IMG/VR virus record: IMGVR_UViG_3300044834_000093
Location: 1-51,772 of that record
DNA length: 51,772 bases
Source: a virus
Direction: 5' to 3' (one strand)
The notes under the pieces were generated by a model. It saw only the letters and a list, made by a program, of their open reading frames with translations. It was not told the origin of the DNA and did not search any database. Every line of letters begins with the position of its first letter. Within the stretch, counting starts at the first letter, position 1. Position numbers and translations under genes: made by a program. This document shows positions 30,286 through 38,536 of the stretch, piece after piece.

Positions 30286-30618
30286 CTAAACTGAAATCCC
30301 TACGCGACTGGCAGCCCTGCGGACGCTCTCGCGAATTGCTTTGCGGTCAGGTTTAGGGCGCGACGGGATTTCCTGGGTTTCATTGCCAACTTCATTGTAG
30401 CGCTCGCCTTCCGCATTACCGCTCGGTGAGTAGGTCCGGCGTAGCGCCGACTTGGAATCGTAAGTCTTACCGTCCACCATCGAACGGACAGGCTCGGTTT
30501 GATCCGAAATAAGCATCGGGCATGGCAGCCGCGATCTTGCTACATCTATCTGCTTGCGCGCGTAGTATTCTTCCGGCGGGACCAGTTCGCCGGTCTTCGG
30601 TTCTACTATCCAGCGCAT
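30286..30618 (-). CDS. hypothetical phage head-region protein
   Basis: The 110-residue product opens MRWIVEPKTGELVPPEEYYA, then PCPMLISDQTEP and MVDGKTYDSKSALRRTYSPS. Proteins with this 'I-S-D ... DGK-YDSKS' pattern are regular neighbours of portal genes in podoviruses and siphoviruses, and are unassigned. Its C-terminus is basic and helical. The end is separated from the scaffold by a terminator. Confidence 0.65.
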   Translation of the reverse strand: MRWIVEPKTGELVPPEEYYARKQIDVARSRLPCPMLISDQTEPVRSMVDGKTYDSKSALRRTYSPSGNAEGERYNEVGNETQEIPSRPKPDRKAIRESVRRAASRVGISV

Positions 30619-30620
30619 TT

Positions 30621-30854
30621 TTAGTAAGGCTGCATCCCAGGTGCCTGCGCTGACACACCAGCCATCATCGGCAATGCGCCGGGCGGCATGCCAGGGGGTT
30701 GCCCCATCCCACCCCCGCCCTGCAATTTCGCCATGAGCTGCGGATTTTGCGCCAGAAGCGCCATGATCAGCTGACGCGGATCGCCAGCGCCGCCTTGCCC
30801 AGCGGTAGGAGGCGGCATACCGCCCATACCGCCCATTTGCTGCATCGGATCCAT
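30621..30854 (-). CDS. Met/Gly/Pro-rich small protein
   Basis: The 77-residue product is low-complexity (MDPMQQMGGMGGMPPP) around a short helix (RQLIMALLAQNPQLMAKLQ) and ends MAGVSAQAPGMQPY. ATG 30854 has AGGAG in place. This composition occurs in small proteins encoded next to portal genes of rhizobial phages. It may be a disordered assembly factor; function is unknown. Confidence 0.6.
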   Translation of the reverse strand: MDPMQQMGGMGGMPPPTAGQGGAGDPRQLIMALLAQNPQLMAKLQGGGGMGQPPGMPPGALPMMAGVSAQAPGMQPY

Positions 30855-30855
30855 A

Positions 30856-31107
30856 TCAAGCTCCTGCCGTTGTAATGTCGGCTGCCACCTTGGCGGCCAA
30901 GGCTGGCGGCATGCCAAGCCCCATCAGGTTCTTTTCAATCCCGGTCCCGGCTGTCATCTGCGCCACCAGTTCATTAGCGAGTGGAACAGGGAAACCAAAG
31001 GCAATCAGTTTTGCGACGACAGGCGTGCCGTCAATCTGCGTAGCAAGCTCATTGGCCTGAACAGCGCTCATGCCACGCGCCATGAAATCCATTGCGACTG
31101 TTGTCAT
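30856..31107 (-). CDS. small helical protein with degenerate repeats
   Basis: The 83-residue product consists of three similar units of about 25 residues: DFMARGMSAVQANELATQI, AFGFPVPLANELVAQM and GLGMPPALAAKVAADI. Each has a 'G(M/F)...A..LA..(I/M)' pattern like short helix-turn-helix packing units. The start overlaps the portal stop as ATGA. It was probably built by internal duplication. Role in assembly is possible but unproven. Confidence 0.6.
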   Translation of the reverse strand: MTTVAMDFMARGMSAVQANELATQIDGTPVVAKLIAFGFPVPLANELVAQMTAGTGIEKNLMGLGMPPALAAKVAADITTAGA

Positions 31108-33104
31108 TGGAATGGTCCTTGTGGCTGCTGTGGCATCATGGATTCAGCCATGAGCCGCTGCATGTCCTGTTCATGCTCCATCTTGGAGCGCTGCATTTCC
31201 ATACCCGTCTGTTGAATTTTCGCCTGCGCCCCAACCTGTTCGGCTTGGCCCCTGACCTCTGCGGTCTTGAGCTTGATTTGCTCGGTCGGGTCCGGCCCCT
31301 TCGGCTGCATGCCCTTCTCGGCAAAGGCTGCCAGCCCCTGCACAAGCGTTTCAATCGCGCCTTCAAGCGGCCTACCGGCGCGGAAGCCCTGCGCCACGAA
31401 CTTGACCACCTCGCCAATGAACGGCCCAAGCTGTGGAGCCTGCGCCACCATCGGGCCAGCTTCTTTTATCAGCCCGCCGATTGCTGTAACGAACTCTACA
31501 CGGCGCTGCTTCTCTGCATCCTCGTCCGGCTGAATGGTGCTGTCAGTCTCAATCTCAATAACAAACCCGCGCGCCTTGTCGTCGCGCAGGAAGCCCATCA
31601 CGTCCTCTATCGAGGGCGTCTTCATCAACTTGACCAATTCCGGCGGCGGCTGTTGTGGCTGGGCCTGTGGCATTCCGGGCTGGCCGGGCTGCTGAGGCGT
31701 TTGCGCCTGCTGCATTTGGAACTTCTGCTGCGCCTGTTGTTTCTGAGCGTTGCTCGGCAACTGAACCTGCGCCATCTCTACCATGGTCTGCTGCTGAAAG
31801 TTCTCCGCAATGATTTCAGCCGCGATGCGGGTCAAGTCCCGCGCAAACCGGATCAATTCGTTCTGGCGCTCCCTGATGCGAGCAGAGCCGGTCTGAGATT
31901 TTAGCTGTTGCGCGCCAAGCGTCTCGTTAGGGTCGGTCTGACCCCGCAGGATGTCGGAAATTCCGGTGATCTGGTAAACATCGTCGATAACAACGCGCCG
32001 CAGATCGACAAGGTATTTGATTATCTCAATAATATCCCTGACCGGCAGCCAGACTATCGCCTCCTTGAAGCTGGAGCCGCCCAACGCCGCAGCGCTTGAA
32101 ACCGGAACGAGCGTGGCGCGATTGTCGGATGACTTCAGCGCCGTCTCTATCGCATCCGACAGTTCAGGTGCGCCGGCCGGATAGAAGCCTTTGACCCGCA
32201 GGGATTCCGACAAGGCCGCGATGCGCGCGGTATATTCGTTTATCTCCTCGATCTGGTCCTTGTACTGCCGAATGTCGGGAACAGGCTTCAGCTTGCCCGG
32301 AACTGTCGTTCCAAATGCAGGTCGCGGGCAGGGCCAGAAGTTCGACAGGTCAAGCCACGGCTCCTGCGTGTCCAGCTCGCTATCAAAATCCTCCACCACG
32401 AAATGAACTTTGCCGGAGGTTCTGCACCAGATTTCCCATACCGGCGTGCGGTCTTCCGTCTTGTCTCCCTCCGATTCACCTTCCCGTTTCTTCTTAGGAA
32501 CCGCCTTCACGTCCAGGCCAAGGGCGGCCATGCCACCGCCAAAGCGCTTTTCCATATCTTTGCTGTTCAGCCATGCCCTGAACGCTACCCATTTCACCTC
32601 CCTCCAAGTGCGCGCTGGGTCGTGTGCAAAATCACTGGCCGTAAAATGATCGAAGGCGATACGCTCAACCCCTCTCGCCCCCTGATCGAGCCGGACCCGC
32701 GCGGTGCCCCGGCTGTAGCGCAGAAACTCATCCCTGACCTCGCGCATGCAGCCGTCAATGTCGCCCTGCTCAAAGGTCGTTATCAGGCAGCGCTCCAACA
32801 GGTCCGATGCGGAAGACGCCAACGGGTTTGTCTGTTTAAAACGCGGAGCCACGACCGGCACGGGAGGTCTGGCGTAGGTGGCTGGACGCAGTACCTCAAT
32901 GTTTGCCCAAAAGATCGAGTATTCCCGATCCGAACTATCGGCGCGCTCATCCCGGCAGTACAGTTTATCAAGGTTCTTGCGCTGATCTGACCACTTGTCC
33001 TCTACCGCGCGCTTATATTCTTCCAGCCTTTCGTGCCAGTATTTTGCAGAGCGGGGAGCGGCTGCGTCTTGTTTCTGCTCCTCGTCCTCGATTGGTTCGG
33101 CCAT
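31104..33104 (-). CDS. portal protein, P22-like
   Basis: The 666-residue protein follows the large terminase and should form the dodecameric DNA channel of the capsid. It contains DLRRVVIDDVYQITGISDIL and RGQTDPNETLGAQQLKSQTG, the conserved stem/wing motif of P22-type portals. A C-terminal Gln/Pro/Met-rich coiled region starts near residue 450 (QQQTMVEMAQVQLPSNAQKQ). Its length is close to P22 gp1. ATG 33104 follows the terminase stop by one base. Confidence 0.88.
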   Translation of the reverse strand: MAEPIEDEEQKQDAAAPRSAKYWHERLEEYKRAVEDKWSDQRKNLDKLYCRDERADSSDREYSIFWANIEVLRPATYARPPVPVVAPRFKQTNPLASSASDLLERCLITTFEQGDIDGCMREVRDEFLRYSRGTARVRLDQGARGVERIAFDHFTASDFAHDPARTWREVKWVAFRAWLNSKDMEKRFGGGMAALGLDVKAVPKKKREGESEGDKTEDRTPVWEIWCRTSGKVHFVVEDFDSELDTQEPWLDLSNFWPCPRPAFGTTVPGKLKPVPDIRQYKDQIEEINEYTARIAALSESLRVKGFYPAGAPELSDAIETALKSSDNRATLVPVSSAAALGGSSFKEAIVWLPVRDIIEIIKYLVDLRRVVIDDVYQITGISDILRGQTDPNETLGAQQLKSQTGSARIRERQNELIRFARDLTRIAAEIIAENFQQQTMVEMAQVQLPSNAQKQQAQQKFQMQQAQTPQQPGQPGMPQAQPQQPPPELVKLMKTPSIEDVMGFLRDDKARGFVIEIETDSTIQPDEDAEKQRRVEFVTAIGGLIKEAGPMVAQAPQLGPFIGEVVKFVAQGFRAGRPLEGAIETLVQGLAAFAEKGMQPKGPDPTEQIKLKTAEVRGQAEQVGAQAKIQQTGMEMQRSKMEHEQDMQRLMAESMMPQQPQGPFQ

Positions 33105-33105
33105 T

Positions 33106-34464
33106 TCAAATCCTGATTTTCACGCCTGACTTGGGCTCTGGAGGCCCAGGCAAAAACACCTGACCGGGCTGCGGCTTGCGCTTTGGTGTCACCACTTCCT
33201 GCTTCACCTCTCGCCATGCCAGCGACATATACCGGAAGGCATCGGCTAAATGCGTGGTCCAGTCCCTAACCTCGTTGGCGGCAAACATCTTGCGTTCATC
33301 GTCCCAATCCCGCCGATATTGTTCCAGCGCAGCCAGGCCGTGTTCTTCACAACGAGGATGGAAAACCGCCGTCCGCAACGTCATGCGCGAGGCATTGATG
33401 CCGTCAAGCTTCGACACGTTGCCGACAAGCCGTGGGTTTAGACCATGCGCCTGCATGGCCTCCAGCCGCGTGCGCCCTCCGCCCCACTCCAAAACCTTTG
33501 CGTCATGCGGAACGAAATCTATCCCGGGTTGCCAGCCACGCTCCCGACAGACCTCAGCGTAGTGCTCTACTCCTGCCCCGTGGTTCGTATAGCAGTCGAT
33601 GATGTGCGGAACGCCGCCGATGACCTGGAACCACCAAATACTCGTATCGTCTCGCGTGCCAATGTCCCAAGCCTTGTGTACCGGCTTATCGGGCTGCGGC
33701 TCAAATTCCCTGATCCGGCCCGAGCTGCGTACAGCCACCATTTCACGGGCATAAAACGCGCCCAGAATCGCAGCATTGAACGAACAAAGATATTCCTGCT
33801 CGAATTGCGCCTGCCCCACGTCCTCGCCATAGAGCGAAGCATATTCCAGGCGGGCTTCCTGCACCTGCTCCGGTGTTAGCGCCTTGGTGTCATTGACCGA
33901 GCTGATTTCCGCAAACCAGCGCGGGTTGCCCTTCGCCATGTCGTACATTGACTTGGCGTGATTGCGGCCCCGGGGCGTCGTGATGAACGCTGCCCAGCCG
34001 TTATTCTCCTCGATCATCGGGCGAATAAAGCCCCAGGCCGAAGGATTGGCTAAGGCCCATTCGGAAAATACAATACCCGCCACGCCAGCACCAACGAGGC
34101 TGTTGTATCGGTCAGAGCCAACGATCTGCCACGTGGACCCGCAGCGAAGTTTGATGAACATTTGCTGTTCATCCTTGCTTTCACGAATCTCTGGCGGGAA
34201 AGCCTCGTCTATCCTTCTTTTGCCGGTGTGCGGATTAACAGCGGTCCATAACGCCTTGCGGCCCTGCTCGTACTCCGGGAGACAATGCCAGTAGGAGGCC
34301 ACCCGCTGGTGTGCCAACTCGCACGTGGCCGAAAGGGCTATCTCATCCTTACCCCAGCGGCGGTGTGCTATCTCAATGGCGCGGGCGCGAGGTGTTTTAA
34401 CAAGATATTCATGCAGCGGCCGCTGATACCAGCGTACCCGGCGCTCAATCTCTAGCGGTTTCAT
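33106..34464 (-). CDS. terminase large subunit
   Basis: The 452-residue motor protein has an N-terminal ATPase with a Walker A-like HRRWGKDEIAL (Asp where Ser/Thr is usual, frequent in this branch) and Walker B GIVFSEWA. The C-terminal RNase H-like nuclease shows acidic residues in KAWDIGTRDDTS, VPHDAK and HLADAFRYM. It cuts concatemers and pumps DNA through the portal. It overlaps the small subunit by 20 bases and precedes the portal by one. Length fits the family. Confidence 0.93.
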   Translation of the reverse strand: MKPLEIERRVRWYQRPLHEYLVKTPRARAIEIAHRRWGKDEIALSATCELAHQRVASYWHCLPEYEQGRKALWTAVNPHTGKRRIDEAFPPEIRESKDEQQMFIKLRCGSTWQIVGSDRYNSLVGAGVAGIVFSEWALANPSAWGFIRPMIEENNGWAAFITTPRGRNHAKSMYDMAKGNPRWFAEISSVNDTKALTPEQVQEARLEYASLYGEDVGQAQFEQEYLCSFNAAILGAFYAREMVAVRSSGRIREFEPQPDKPVHKAWDIGTRDDTSIWWFQVIGGVPHIIDCYTNHGAGVEHYAEVCRERGWQPGIDFVPHDAKVLEWGGGRTRLEAMQAHGLNPRLVGNVSKLDGINASRMTLRTAVFHPRCEEHGLAALEQYRRDWDDERKMFAANEVRDWTTHLADAFRYMSLAWREVKQEVVTPKRKPQPGQVFLPGPPEPKSGVKIRI

Positions 34465-34843
34465 AAACCGTCTTGAACACGACCGGCCCGCCGTCCGCCC
34501 CCGTGTGCGCCACTGCCGTCAGCCTTGGGTGCATATAGGCCGCCGCATCACGCGCACATTCGTGTGCCATTTGGCGAAGGCCAGCCGCTTTCTTCACTTG
34601 CGCCAGCAACGCCTTAAATTGGTCTTCTGGGCTGACCTGCTGCCCGCTTGTTTCTTCAACGGTCAAGCCTTCTAGGACAGCCTCGGCATCAAGCGCGACC
34701 TGTTGGAAGTGGCGCATATTGTCGAGCATAACCTCTAGCGGTGTCTTGCCATCGGCCAACGCCCGCTCGGCAACCTCTCTCGTTCGCTTTGTTAGCGAGC
34801 CATTCTTTCGCCCAGCGCCGTCCCGCTTACCTCCGCGAGACAC
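34445..34843 (-). CDS. terminase small subunit
   Basis: The 132-residue product opens with the DNA-binding 'GGKRDGAGRK' segment typical of small terminases of this kind, then a helical region (EVAERALADGKTPLEVML) and a C-terminal part (DAAAYMHPRLTAVAHTGADG). It recognises the packaging site and loads the large subunit. It ends inside the large subunit gene. No other homologous gene is present. Confidence 0.8.
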   Translation of the reverse strand: MSRGGKRDGAGRKNGSLTKRTREVAERALADGKTPLEVMLDNMRHFQQVALDAEAVLEGLTVEETSGQQVSPEDQFKALLAQVKKAAGLRQMAHECARDAAAYMHPRLTAVAHTGADGGPVVFKTVYETARD

Positions 34844-35038
34844 TTTGATTTCCTATGATTAACATAATCGGCCCAGAGCGTTTGAGGCTCTGCTCCTGGA
34901 ATGAGAATGCTGCCCGGAGGCGGCTATATGGGGATTATCTGAGGCGCTTCTCGCGCCACTAGTAACTTGAATCTGATTTGCTGGCAGAGCGCAAGAAGTT
35001 TCTTGAAATCGGTGGGCACCCCGAATCAGGTAGCCACA
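34844..35038. promoter_or_regulatory. gap before the terminase genes with two hairpins
   Basis: This 195-base gap is the largest within the leftward replication-morphogenesis run. CAGAGC (34874-34879) and GCTCTG (34887-34892) form a perfect hairpin, and GGCGC-TTCTC-GCGCC near 34945 forms a second. No T-runs follow, so they are not simple terminators. The location between a candidate late regulator and terminase suits a late promoter or packaging site, but I see no clear -35/-10. Confidence 0.35.
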
Positions 35039-35803
35039 TCACGCCACCGCCCTCCTATTGAACGTCTGTTCCGCCGCGTTGATCCAGTTCTGAGCTATCT
35101 TTTTGTCAACCCAGCCAGCGCGGGCCGCATAGTCCCGTAGCCCACCCAGCACGGCCCGTTCAATCCGCTTGTGTTGGAAGCCTAGGTCTTCCGCGATTAT
35201 CCTGATCGGCCTTTGATCGATCACGGCGGCTATGACGCATTCCATGGTGTGGTCGAGATGGGATTTACGGCGAATGGACCAGTGCTTGGCCCAGGCTTGA
35301 TATTGCTTGACGGCGTGTGCTGTCGCTGCATTCCAATCTGGACGCCGCCCGCCGGCCACACGCTCCATGGATAACGGCCTGAGCATCAATGCCCCTGTAA
35401 GAGCGAACCATGCCCGCTCAATTTCCTGTGCGGCCATCAGCTCCTCGCCTTTGGCTGACGCCTTCTCGATCAAAAGAGCCATCGGGGAGCCACGTAGCTT
35501 TGCAACAGCCAGGGTGTTTTCACCACAGCCAAGATAGGCATTGATCGCCTTGATGCGCCTTTGCTGGTCGCTGTCGTTTAGGACTCCAGTCGCCTCGAAT
35601 GCTTCCGCGAGAGAGATTGTCAGGCCGCTTTCGCTCTCCAGCCGTGCCGCCATTTGTTTCCTACGGGCATCGCTTGCTCTCGCGCTGGTATGATCCAGCC
35701 GTAAATGTTCGATCACCACGGGTTTTTTCTCTTTCGACACTGCGATTGCTCCCCCTGGCATTGGATAGGCCCTCAAAAATGTTTCACGTGTGTCAATTCT
35801 CAT
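35039..35803 (-). CDS. putative late regulator with HTH-like C-terminus
   Basis: The 254-residue product is basic and helical. Its C-terminal third contains RPIRIIAEDLGFQHKRIERA, a good helix-turn-helix candidate, followed by AARAGWVDKKIAQNW. I do not recognise a family. It sits directly upstream of the terminase genes, where lambda-like phages place late activators or antiterminators, so a late-gene role is reasonable inference. It starts with an ATGA overlap on the DUF1376 gene. Confidence 0.5.
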   Translation of the reverse strand: MRIDTRETFLRAYPMPGGAIAVSKEKKPVVIEHLRLDHTSARASDARRKQMAARLESESGLTISLAEAFEATGVLNDSDQQRRIKAINAYLGCGENTLAVAKLRGSPMALLIEKASAKGEELMAAQEIERAWFALTGALMLRPLSMERVAGGRRPDWNAATAHAVKQYQAWAKHWSIRRKSHLDHTMECVIAAVIDQRPIRIIAEDLGFQHKRIERAVLGGLRDYAARAGWVDKKIAQNWINAAEQTFNRRAVA

Positions 35804-36576
35804 GCGGTACGTTGAAGAAATCCCGGAATGCTTAGATCGATTTCCTCTTTTGGCTTCCGCTTTGCCGCCAGCACGGCGTCGAGCTTAGCCCGCGCTTCCT
35901 TGTCGAAGGCCTGCGGCGCTTCAATAGGAGACGGCGTTTCGTTTGCCACCAGCAAGTTTGCGCAATCTGCGTATGGTTGCTCTGCGGCTTGTTCCGTCTC
36001 CGGCTGGCGAGCGAGCGCGCCCGTAGGGAGCGCCGTAGCGAGTAAGCCAGCCGTGTTTGTTTGCTCCTGTGGCTTTTCCACAGGAGGGGGTCGCGCGGCT
36101 TCTTGCTCAGAAGAAGTTATCTTTCTTATGTGATTGGTTCCCGGTAGCTTCGTTTTCGCTTGCGATCTCGCTTCGTGGTTTGCTTCGATCTCGCTTTGCG
36201 GCTCGCTTCGATCTCGCTTCGATCTCGCTTCGTCTTGCCCCCGTTTTATCGCCCGTGAAATGCCAGACCGGACTCCGCCGTTACGGCCAGCCAAGGTGCG
36301 CTGCATGACGGCGCGCTCCGTCTTCTCACGTTCTGCGTCAATCCGCTTATGAGTGCCATCGTCCAGGAAGTAGGATTCAACCTCCGATTTGATTGTCTGC
36401 CACCGCTTTAGTGGAACGCGGGCAATCGTGGCGCGCCCAGGGGCACCGTCAGGCAGCTTACCGTGCTGCCAGCAGTGCAGGATGAGCAAGAGGTATGCCC
36501 CATGTTGTTCTGTGGTGAGGTGTCCAGTGTCGCGGAGATAGTCCCCCGCATAGAACGGCATCCAGGCGCGGCTCAT
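35800..36576 (-). CDS. DUF1376 (YdaU-type) replication protein
   Basis: The 258-residue protein begins MSRAWMPFYAGDYLRDTGHL, then TTEQHGAYLLLILHCW and GRATIARVPLKRW, the DUF1376 domain found in phage replication modules in the position of lambda O. The central part (residues 90-150) is basic and charged (RSKRDRSEPQSEIEANHEAR). It is encoded by four 11-bp iterons, so the gene probably also contains the origin. The C-terminus (IDLSIPGFLQRTA) may contact a helicase loader. The start overlaps the 19-codon frame upstream as ATGA. Confidence 0.8.
   Translation of the reverse strand: MSRAWMPFYAGDYLRDTGHLTTEQHGAYLLLILHCWQHGKLPDGAPGRATIARVPLKRWQTIKSEVESYFLDDGTHKRIDAEREKTERAVMQRTLAGRNGGVRSGISRAIKRGQDEARSKRDRSEPQSEIEANHEARSQAKTKLPGTNHIRKITSSEQEAARPPPVEKPQEQTNTAGLLATALPTGALARQPETEQAAEQPYADCANLLVANETPSPIEAPQAFDKEARAKLDAVLAAKRKPKEEIDLSIPGFLQRTA
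36163..36230. repeat. four phased iterons, candidate replication origin
   Basis: The 11-mer CGATCTCGCTT occurs at 36163-36173, 36186-36196, 36209-36219 and 36220-36230, with start-to-start distances of 23, 23 and 11. That is about two, two and one helical turns, so all copies face one side. An AT-rich stretch lies at 36108-36137 and a DnaA box (TTTTCCACA, matching TTWTNCACA) at 36074-36082. The layout inside an initiator gene is like lambda ori inside gene O. Confidence 0.65.
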
Positions 36577-36632
36577 TGCAGCGCCATGCTATTTGAGGAT
36601 GCAACGAACATGGTTTCGGGCTGCGCTGTCAT
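36573..36632 (-). CDS. 19-codon coupled frame before DUF1376
   Basis: A short frame (MTAQPETMFVASSNSMALQ) starts as ATGA on the stop of 36629..36799 and ends as ATGA on the start of the DUF1376 gene. It may serve only to carry ribosomes from one gene to the next, or it may be a real micro-protein. Nothing in the peptide itself suggests a function. Confidence 0.3.
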   Translation of the reverse strand: MTAQPETMFVASSNSMALQ

Positions 36633-36799
36633 CGTCTCGCCTCGCTCGCTTCTAATGTTTTAAGAGCTGCGGCAAGGCGCTCTTTTAGAAGTTCAGCCTC
36701 ACCTTTACGGAAGCAGAAACTTCCTTTCATCAAGGTATGTGGGTTAGCGCGATCAACGATGATGCGCAGCGCGTCGATTTGTGCGCTGAGTGGGATCAT
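36629..36799 (-). CDS. 56-residue helical protein of the replication operon
   Basis: ATG 36799 overlaps the stop of the preceding gene. The product is IPLSAQIDALRIIVDRA, then SFCFRKGEAELLKERLAAAL and a basic end. It looks like a small all-helical domain. No known family. The overlap on both sides supports translation as part of the operon. Confidence 0.5.
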   Translation of the reverse strand: MIPLSAQIDALRIIVDRANPHTLMKGSFCFRKGEAELLKERLAAALKTLEASEARR

Positions 36800-37110
36800 C
36801 TAGCAGCCCACGTTTGAGATGTTTCCGGTCCGAGTAGACCATCGCAAAGAGGTGTTAGAAGTCCACTTTCTATCGCTTGTTGTGCAGAGCGCGGGCCGCA
36901 ACGCTTCCCGCTTGGCTCAAAGCAGAATAAAATCTCTGTTTCGCCGGACTCCTTAAAGCGGAATGTCTTGCGGAGCGATTGGCCATTTTTACAGCGGGCG
37001 ATGACGGCAAGCACTCGCTTAGGTAATAACGCCTTCTTTGTTTCGTCCGCACCTTGTTCGGTGTTGCTAATTGCACCTAGGTTCGTGGGAACGAGGAGTT
37101 GATTGTCCAT
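36796..37110 (-). CDS. hypothetical protein of the replication operon
   Basis: The 104-residue product has a central basic region (KRVLAVIARCKNGQSLRKTF) followed by ETEILFCFEPSGK and a C-terminal helix (SAQQAIESGLLTPLCDGLLG). Three to four cysteines are spread out. I do not recognise it; the last segment resembles a winged-helix wing. The ATG at 37110 overlaps the preceding stop as TGATG; a GTG three bases upstream is possible. Confidence 0.5.
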   Translation of the reverse strand: MDNQLLVPTNLGAISNTEQGADETKKALLPKRVLAVIARCKNGQSLRKTFRFKESGETEILFCFEPSGKRCGPRSAQQAIESGLLTPLCDGLLGPETSQTWAAR

Positions 37111-37301
37111 CACACCTCCCCCTCGCCTATCGGGACCGGATGAATAGAGGGCTTGGGAAGCTTCGATGTTTCCAGCGCGGCGCGTGCAAGCATTAGGCGA
37201 AGCTCAAGTTTGGATGGTTCGGCCAAGGCTTGCGTGATCGAGGAATCAATGCAGCGCAGATGTGCGGTCCGGTGGTGCTTATCCAGGGAGTAGAAGCTCA
37301 T
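37110..37301 (-). CDS. 63-residue hypothetical protein
   Basis: The product (FYSLDKHHRTAHLRCIDSSI, then KLELRLMLARAALET) is mostly helical and basic. It begins with ATGA overlap on the stop of the DnaA-domain gene and ends overlapping the next start, so it is an operon member. Function is unknown. Confidence 0.5.
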   Translation of the reverse strand: MSFYSLDKHHRTAHLRCIDSSITQALAEPSKLELRLMLARAALETSKLPKPSIHPVPIGEGEV

Positions 37302-37888
37302 GGCTGTTCGTCCTTCAGGGTGAGAAGGGCGGTAAGCTCGGTGAGTTGCTTGTCGAGTTCGGGGTCTACTTCGCGCTGCGCGCCAATCTTCCTGATTGCA
37401 TGGAAAGCCGTAGAATGGTCGCGTCCGCCGAAGCGCCGGCCGATTTCCGCAAGACTGCCTAGCGTCATCTGCTTGACAAGGTACATCGCGATATGACGTC
37501 TGTGGACAACCTGTGCAGTACGTCGATGCGAAAGAATATCGTTGACGCTTATCTGATAATAAACCGCGACGGTTCGGATGATGATGCGGATCGATGGGCG
37601 CGCTTTGACAAGCGGGATTTCATCGCCTAATGCTTGTTCGACACGATCCCTCGCCAGCCTGACTTGGGCGGCAAGAGTATGCAGCTCATCCTGTAGGGCG
37701 ATAAGCTGGGCCTCGCGTGTTTCAGAAACAGGCGCGACAGGTGGGGCGATGGGCTCCGGGAGAACGACAGTTGCAGGATCCGGCGTGGGCGCGGGTACAT
37801 CAGCCCGCATAGGAGGGGTCCAAAGTCTTTGGTTGGCTTCCTGCCAGTTGCGGTGTTGCTGAAGCTGGTGTTGTCCATAATCTGACAT
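37298..37888 (-). CDS. stand-alone DnaA domain IV protein
   Basis: The 196-residue protein lacks the AAA+ part of DnaA. Its C-terminal 90 residues match DnaA domain IV: IIIRTVAVYYQISVNDILS, HRRHIAMYLVKQMT, then the box-binding signature IGRRFGGRDHSTAFHAIRKI. The N-terminus is Pro-rich and has a coiled helix (REAQLIALQDELHTLAAQVR). It should bind DnaA-type boxes, perhaps at the origin in the DUF1376 gene or at host promoters, without ATP control. ATG 37888 has GGGGGAG upstream. It heads the operon's replication part. Confidence 0.85.
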   Translation of the reverse strand: MSDYGQHQLQQHRNWQEANQRLWTPPMRADVPAPTPDPATVVLPEPIAPPVAPVSETREAQLIALQDELHTLAAQVRLARDRVEQALGDEIPLVKARPSIRIIIRTVAVYYQISVNDILSHRRTAQVVHRRHIAMYLVKQMTLGSLAEIGRRFGGRDHSTAFHAIRKIGAQREVDPELDKQLTELTALLTLKDEQP

Positions 37889-37987
37889 TCTTTCTCCCCC
37901 AACGCGTTAGTGTTAGGTTTCACGATAGGCTTGTGTTTGTTTGTTCCGTCTGTGCGGTCATCGGTTCGCCCGTTGCTTGGCCGACGC

Positions 37988-38197
37988 TCACGGAAAATAC
38001 TCAGGAAGGTCTTTGATCTTGTCGTAGTAAGCGACTGCATCCTCTCTCGTTTTAAAGGTTTCAAGGCAGCGCCATGTCTTCAGACCAAGCCAATCTGTTC
38101 TCTCCTTGCAGAACAAGGCGAATGGCCACGTGCTCGGGCATGAGTCGCTGCGGTCTATCTTGAAGCGTGCGTTTTCCTCGCCATAAATCCCGTTCAT
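37988..38197 (-). CDS. 69-residue hypothetical protein
   Basis: The product has three Cys and many aromatic residues (WPFALFCKERTDWLGLKTW) and ends EDAVAYYDKIKDLPEYFP. It looks like a small folded domain; I do not recognise it. It starts two bases before the end of the upstream gene and is part of the leftward early operon. Confidence 0.5.
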   Translation of the reverse strand: MNGIYGEENARFKIDRSDSCPSTWPFALFCKERTDWLGLKTWRCLETFKTREDAVAYYDKIKDLPEYFP

Positions 38198-38536
38198 TCA
38201 CCCCTCCCCGTTATCCTCGCCAACCACAACAACAGCCGCCCTAACCACAAGCGCATCAGTCCCGGCTTTCGCTTTGGTGATTTCAAGCTCATGTCGATAA
38301 AGCCGTGCTTGGCGCTCACACTCGGCTTGATAGGCCATGCGAAGGCGCTGATAATTGAACGCGGTGATCCAAGCTGGTTTTCGGTAGCGCAAAGCCCAGA
38401 AGGTGCGCCACGGCACGCCGTACCTAGCCTCTAGCCGCTGCCATGCGTTTTCGAGGTCGCCGGGGCCGCGCGCTTCCGTGCGCGTCAATGCTTTGGCCCA
38501 TCCAGCGGCTTCATCAACAAGAACAGCGTCGGACAT
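38198..38536 (-). CDS. hypothetical HTH-like protein, early leftward operon
   Basis: The 112-residue product contains AWQRLEARYGVPWRTFWALR, which has the length and spacing of a helix-turn-helix, and then a long helix (NYQRLRMAYQAECERQARLY). ATG 38536 has AGGACGAACCC upstream; the longer frame adds an unlikely N-terminus. It could regulate early leftward transcription, but there is no family match I can name. Confidence 0.5.
   Translation of the reverse strand: MSDAVLVDEAAGWAKALTRTEARGPGDLENAWQRLEARYGVPWRTFWALRYRKPAWITAFNYQRLRMAYQAECERQARLYRHELEITKAKAGTDALVVRAAVVVVGEDNGEG

Noticed and set aside
31092-31904. Rightward 270-codon Leu/Arg/His-rich frame
   Set aside because: It is fully antisense to the portal gene and has the composition of a shadow frame.
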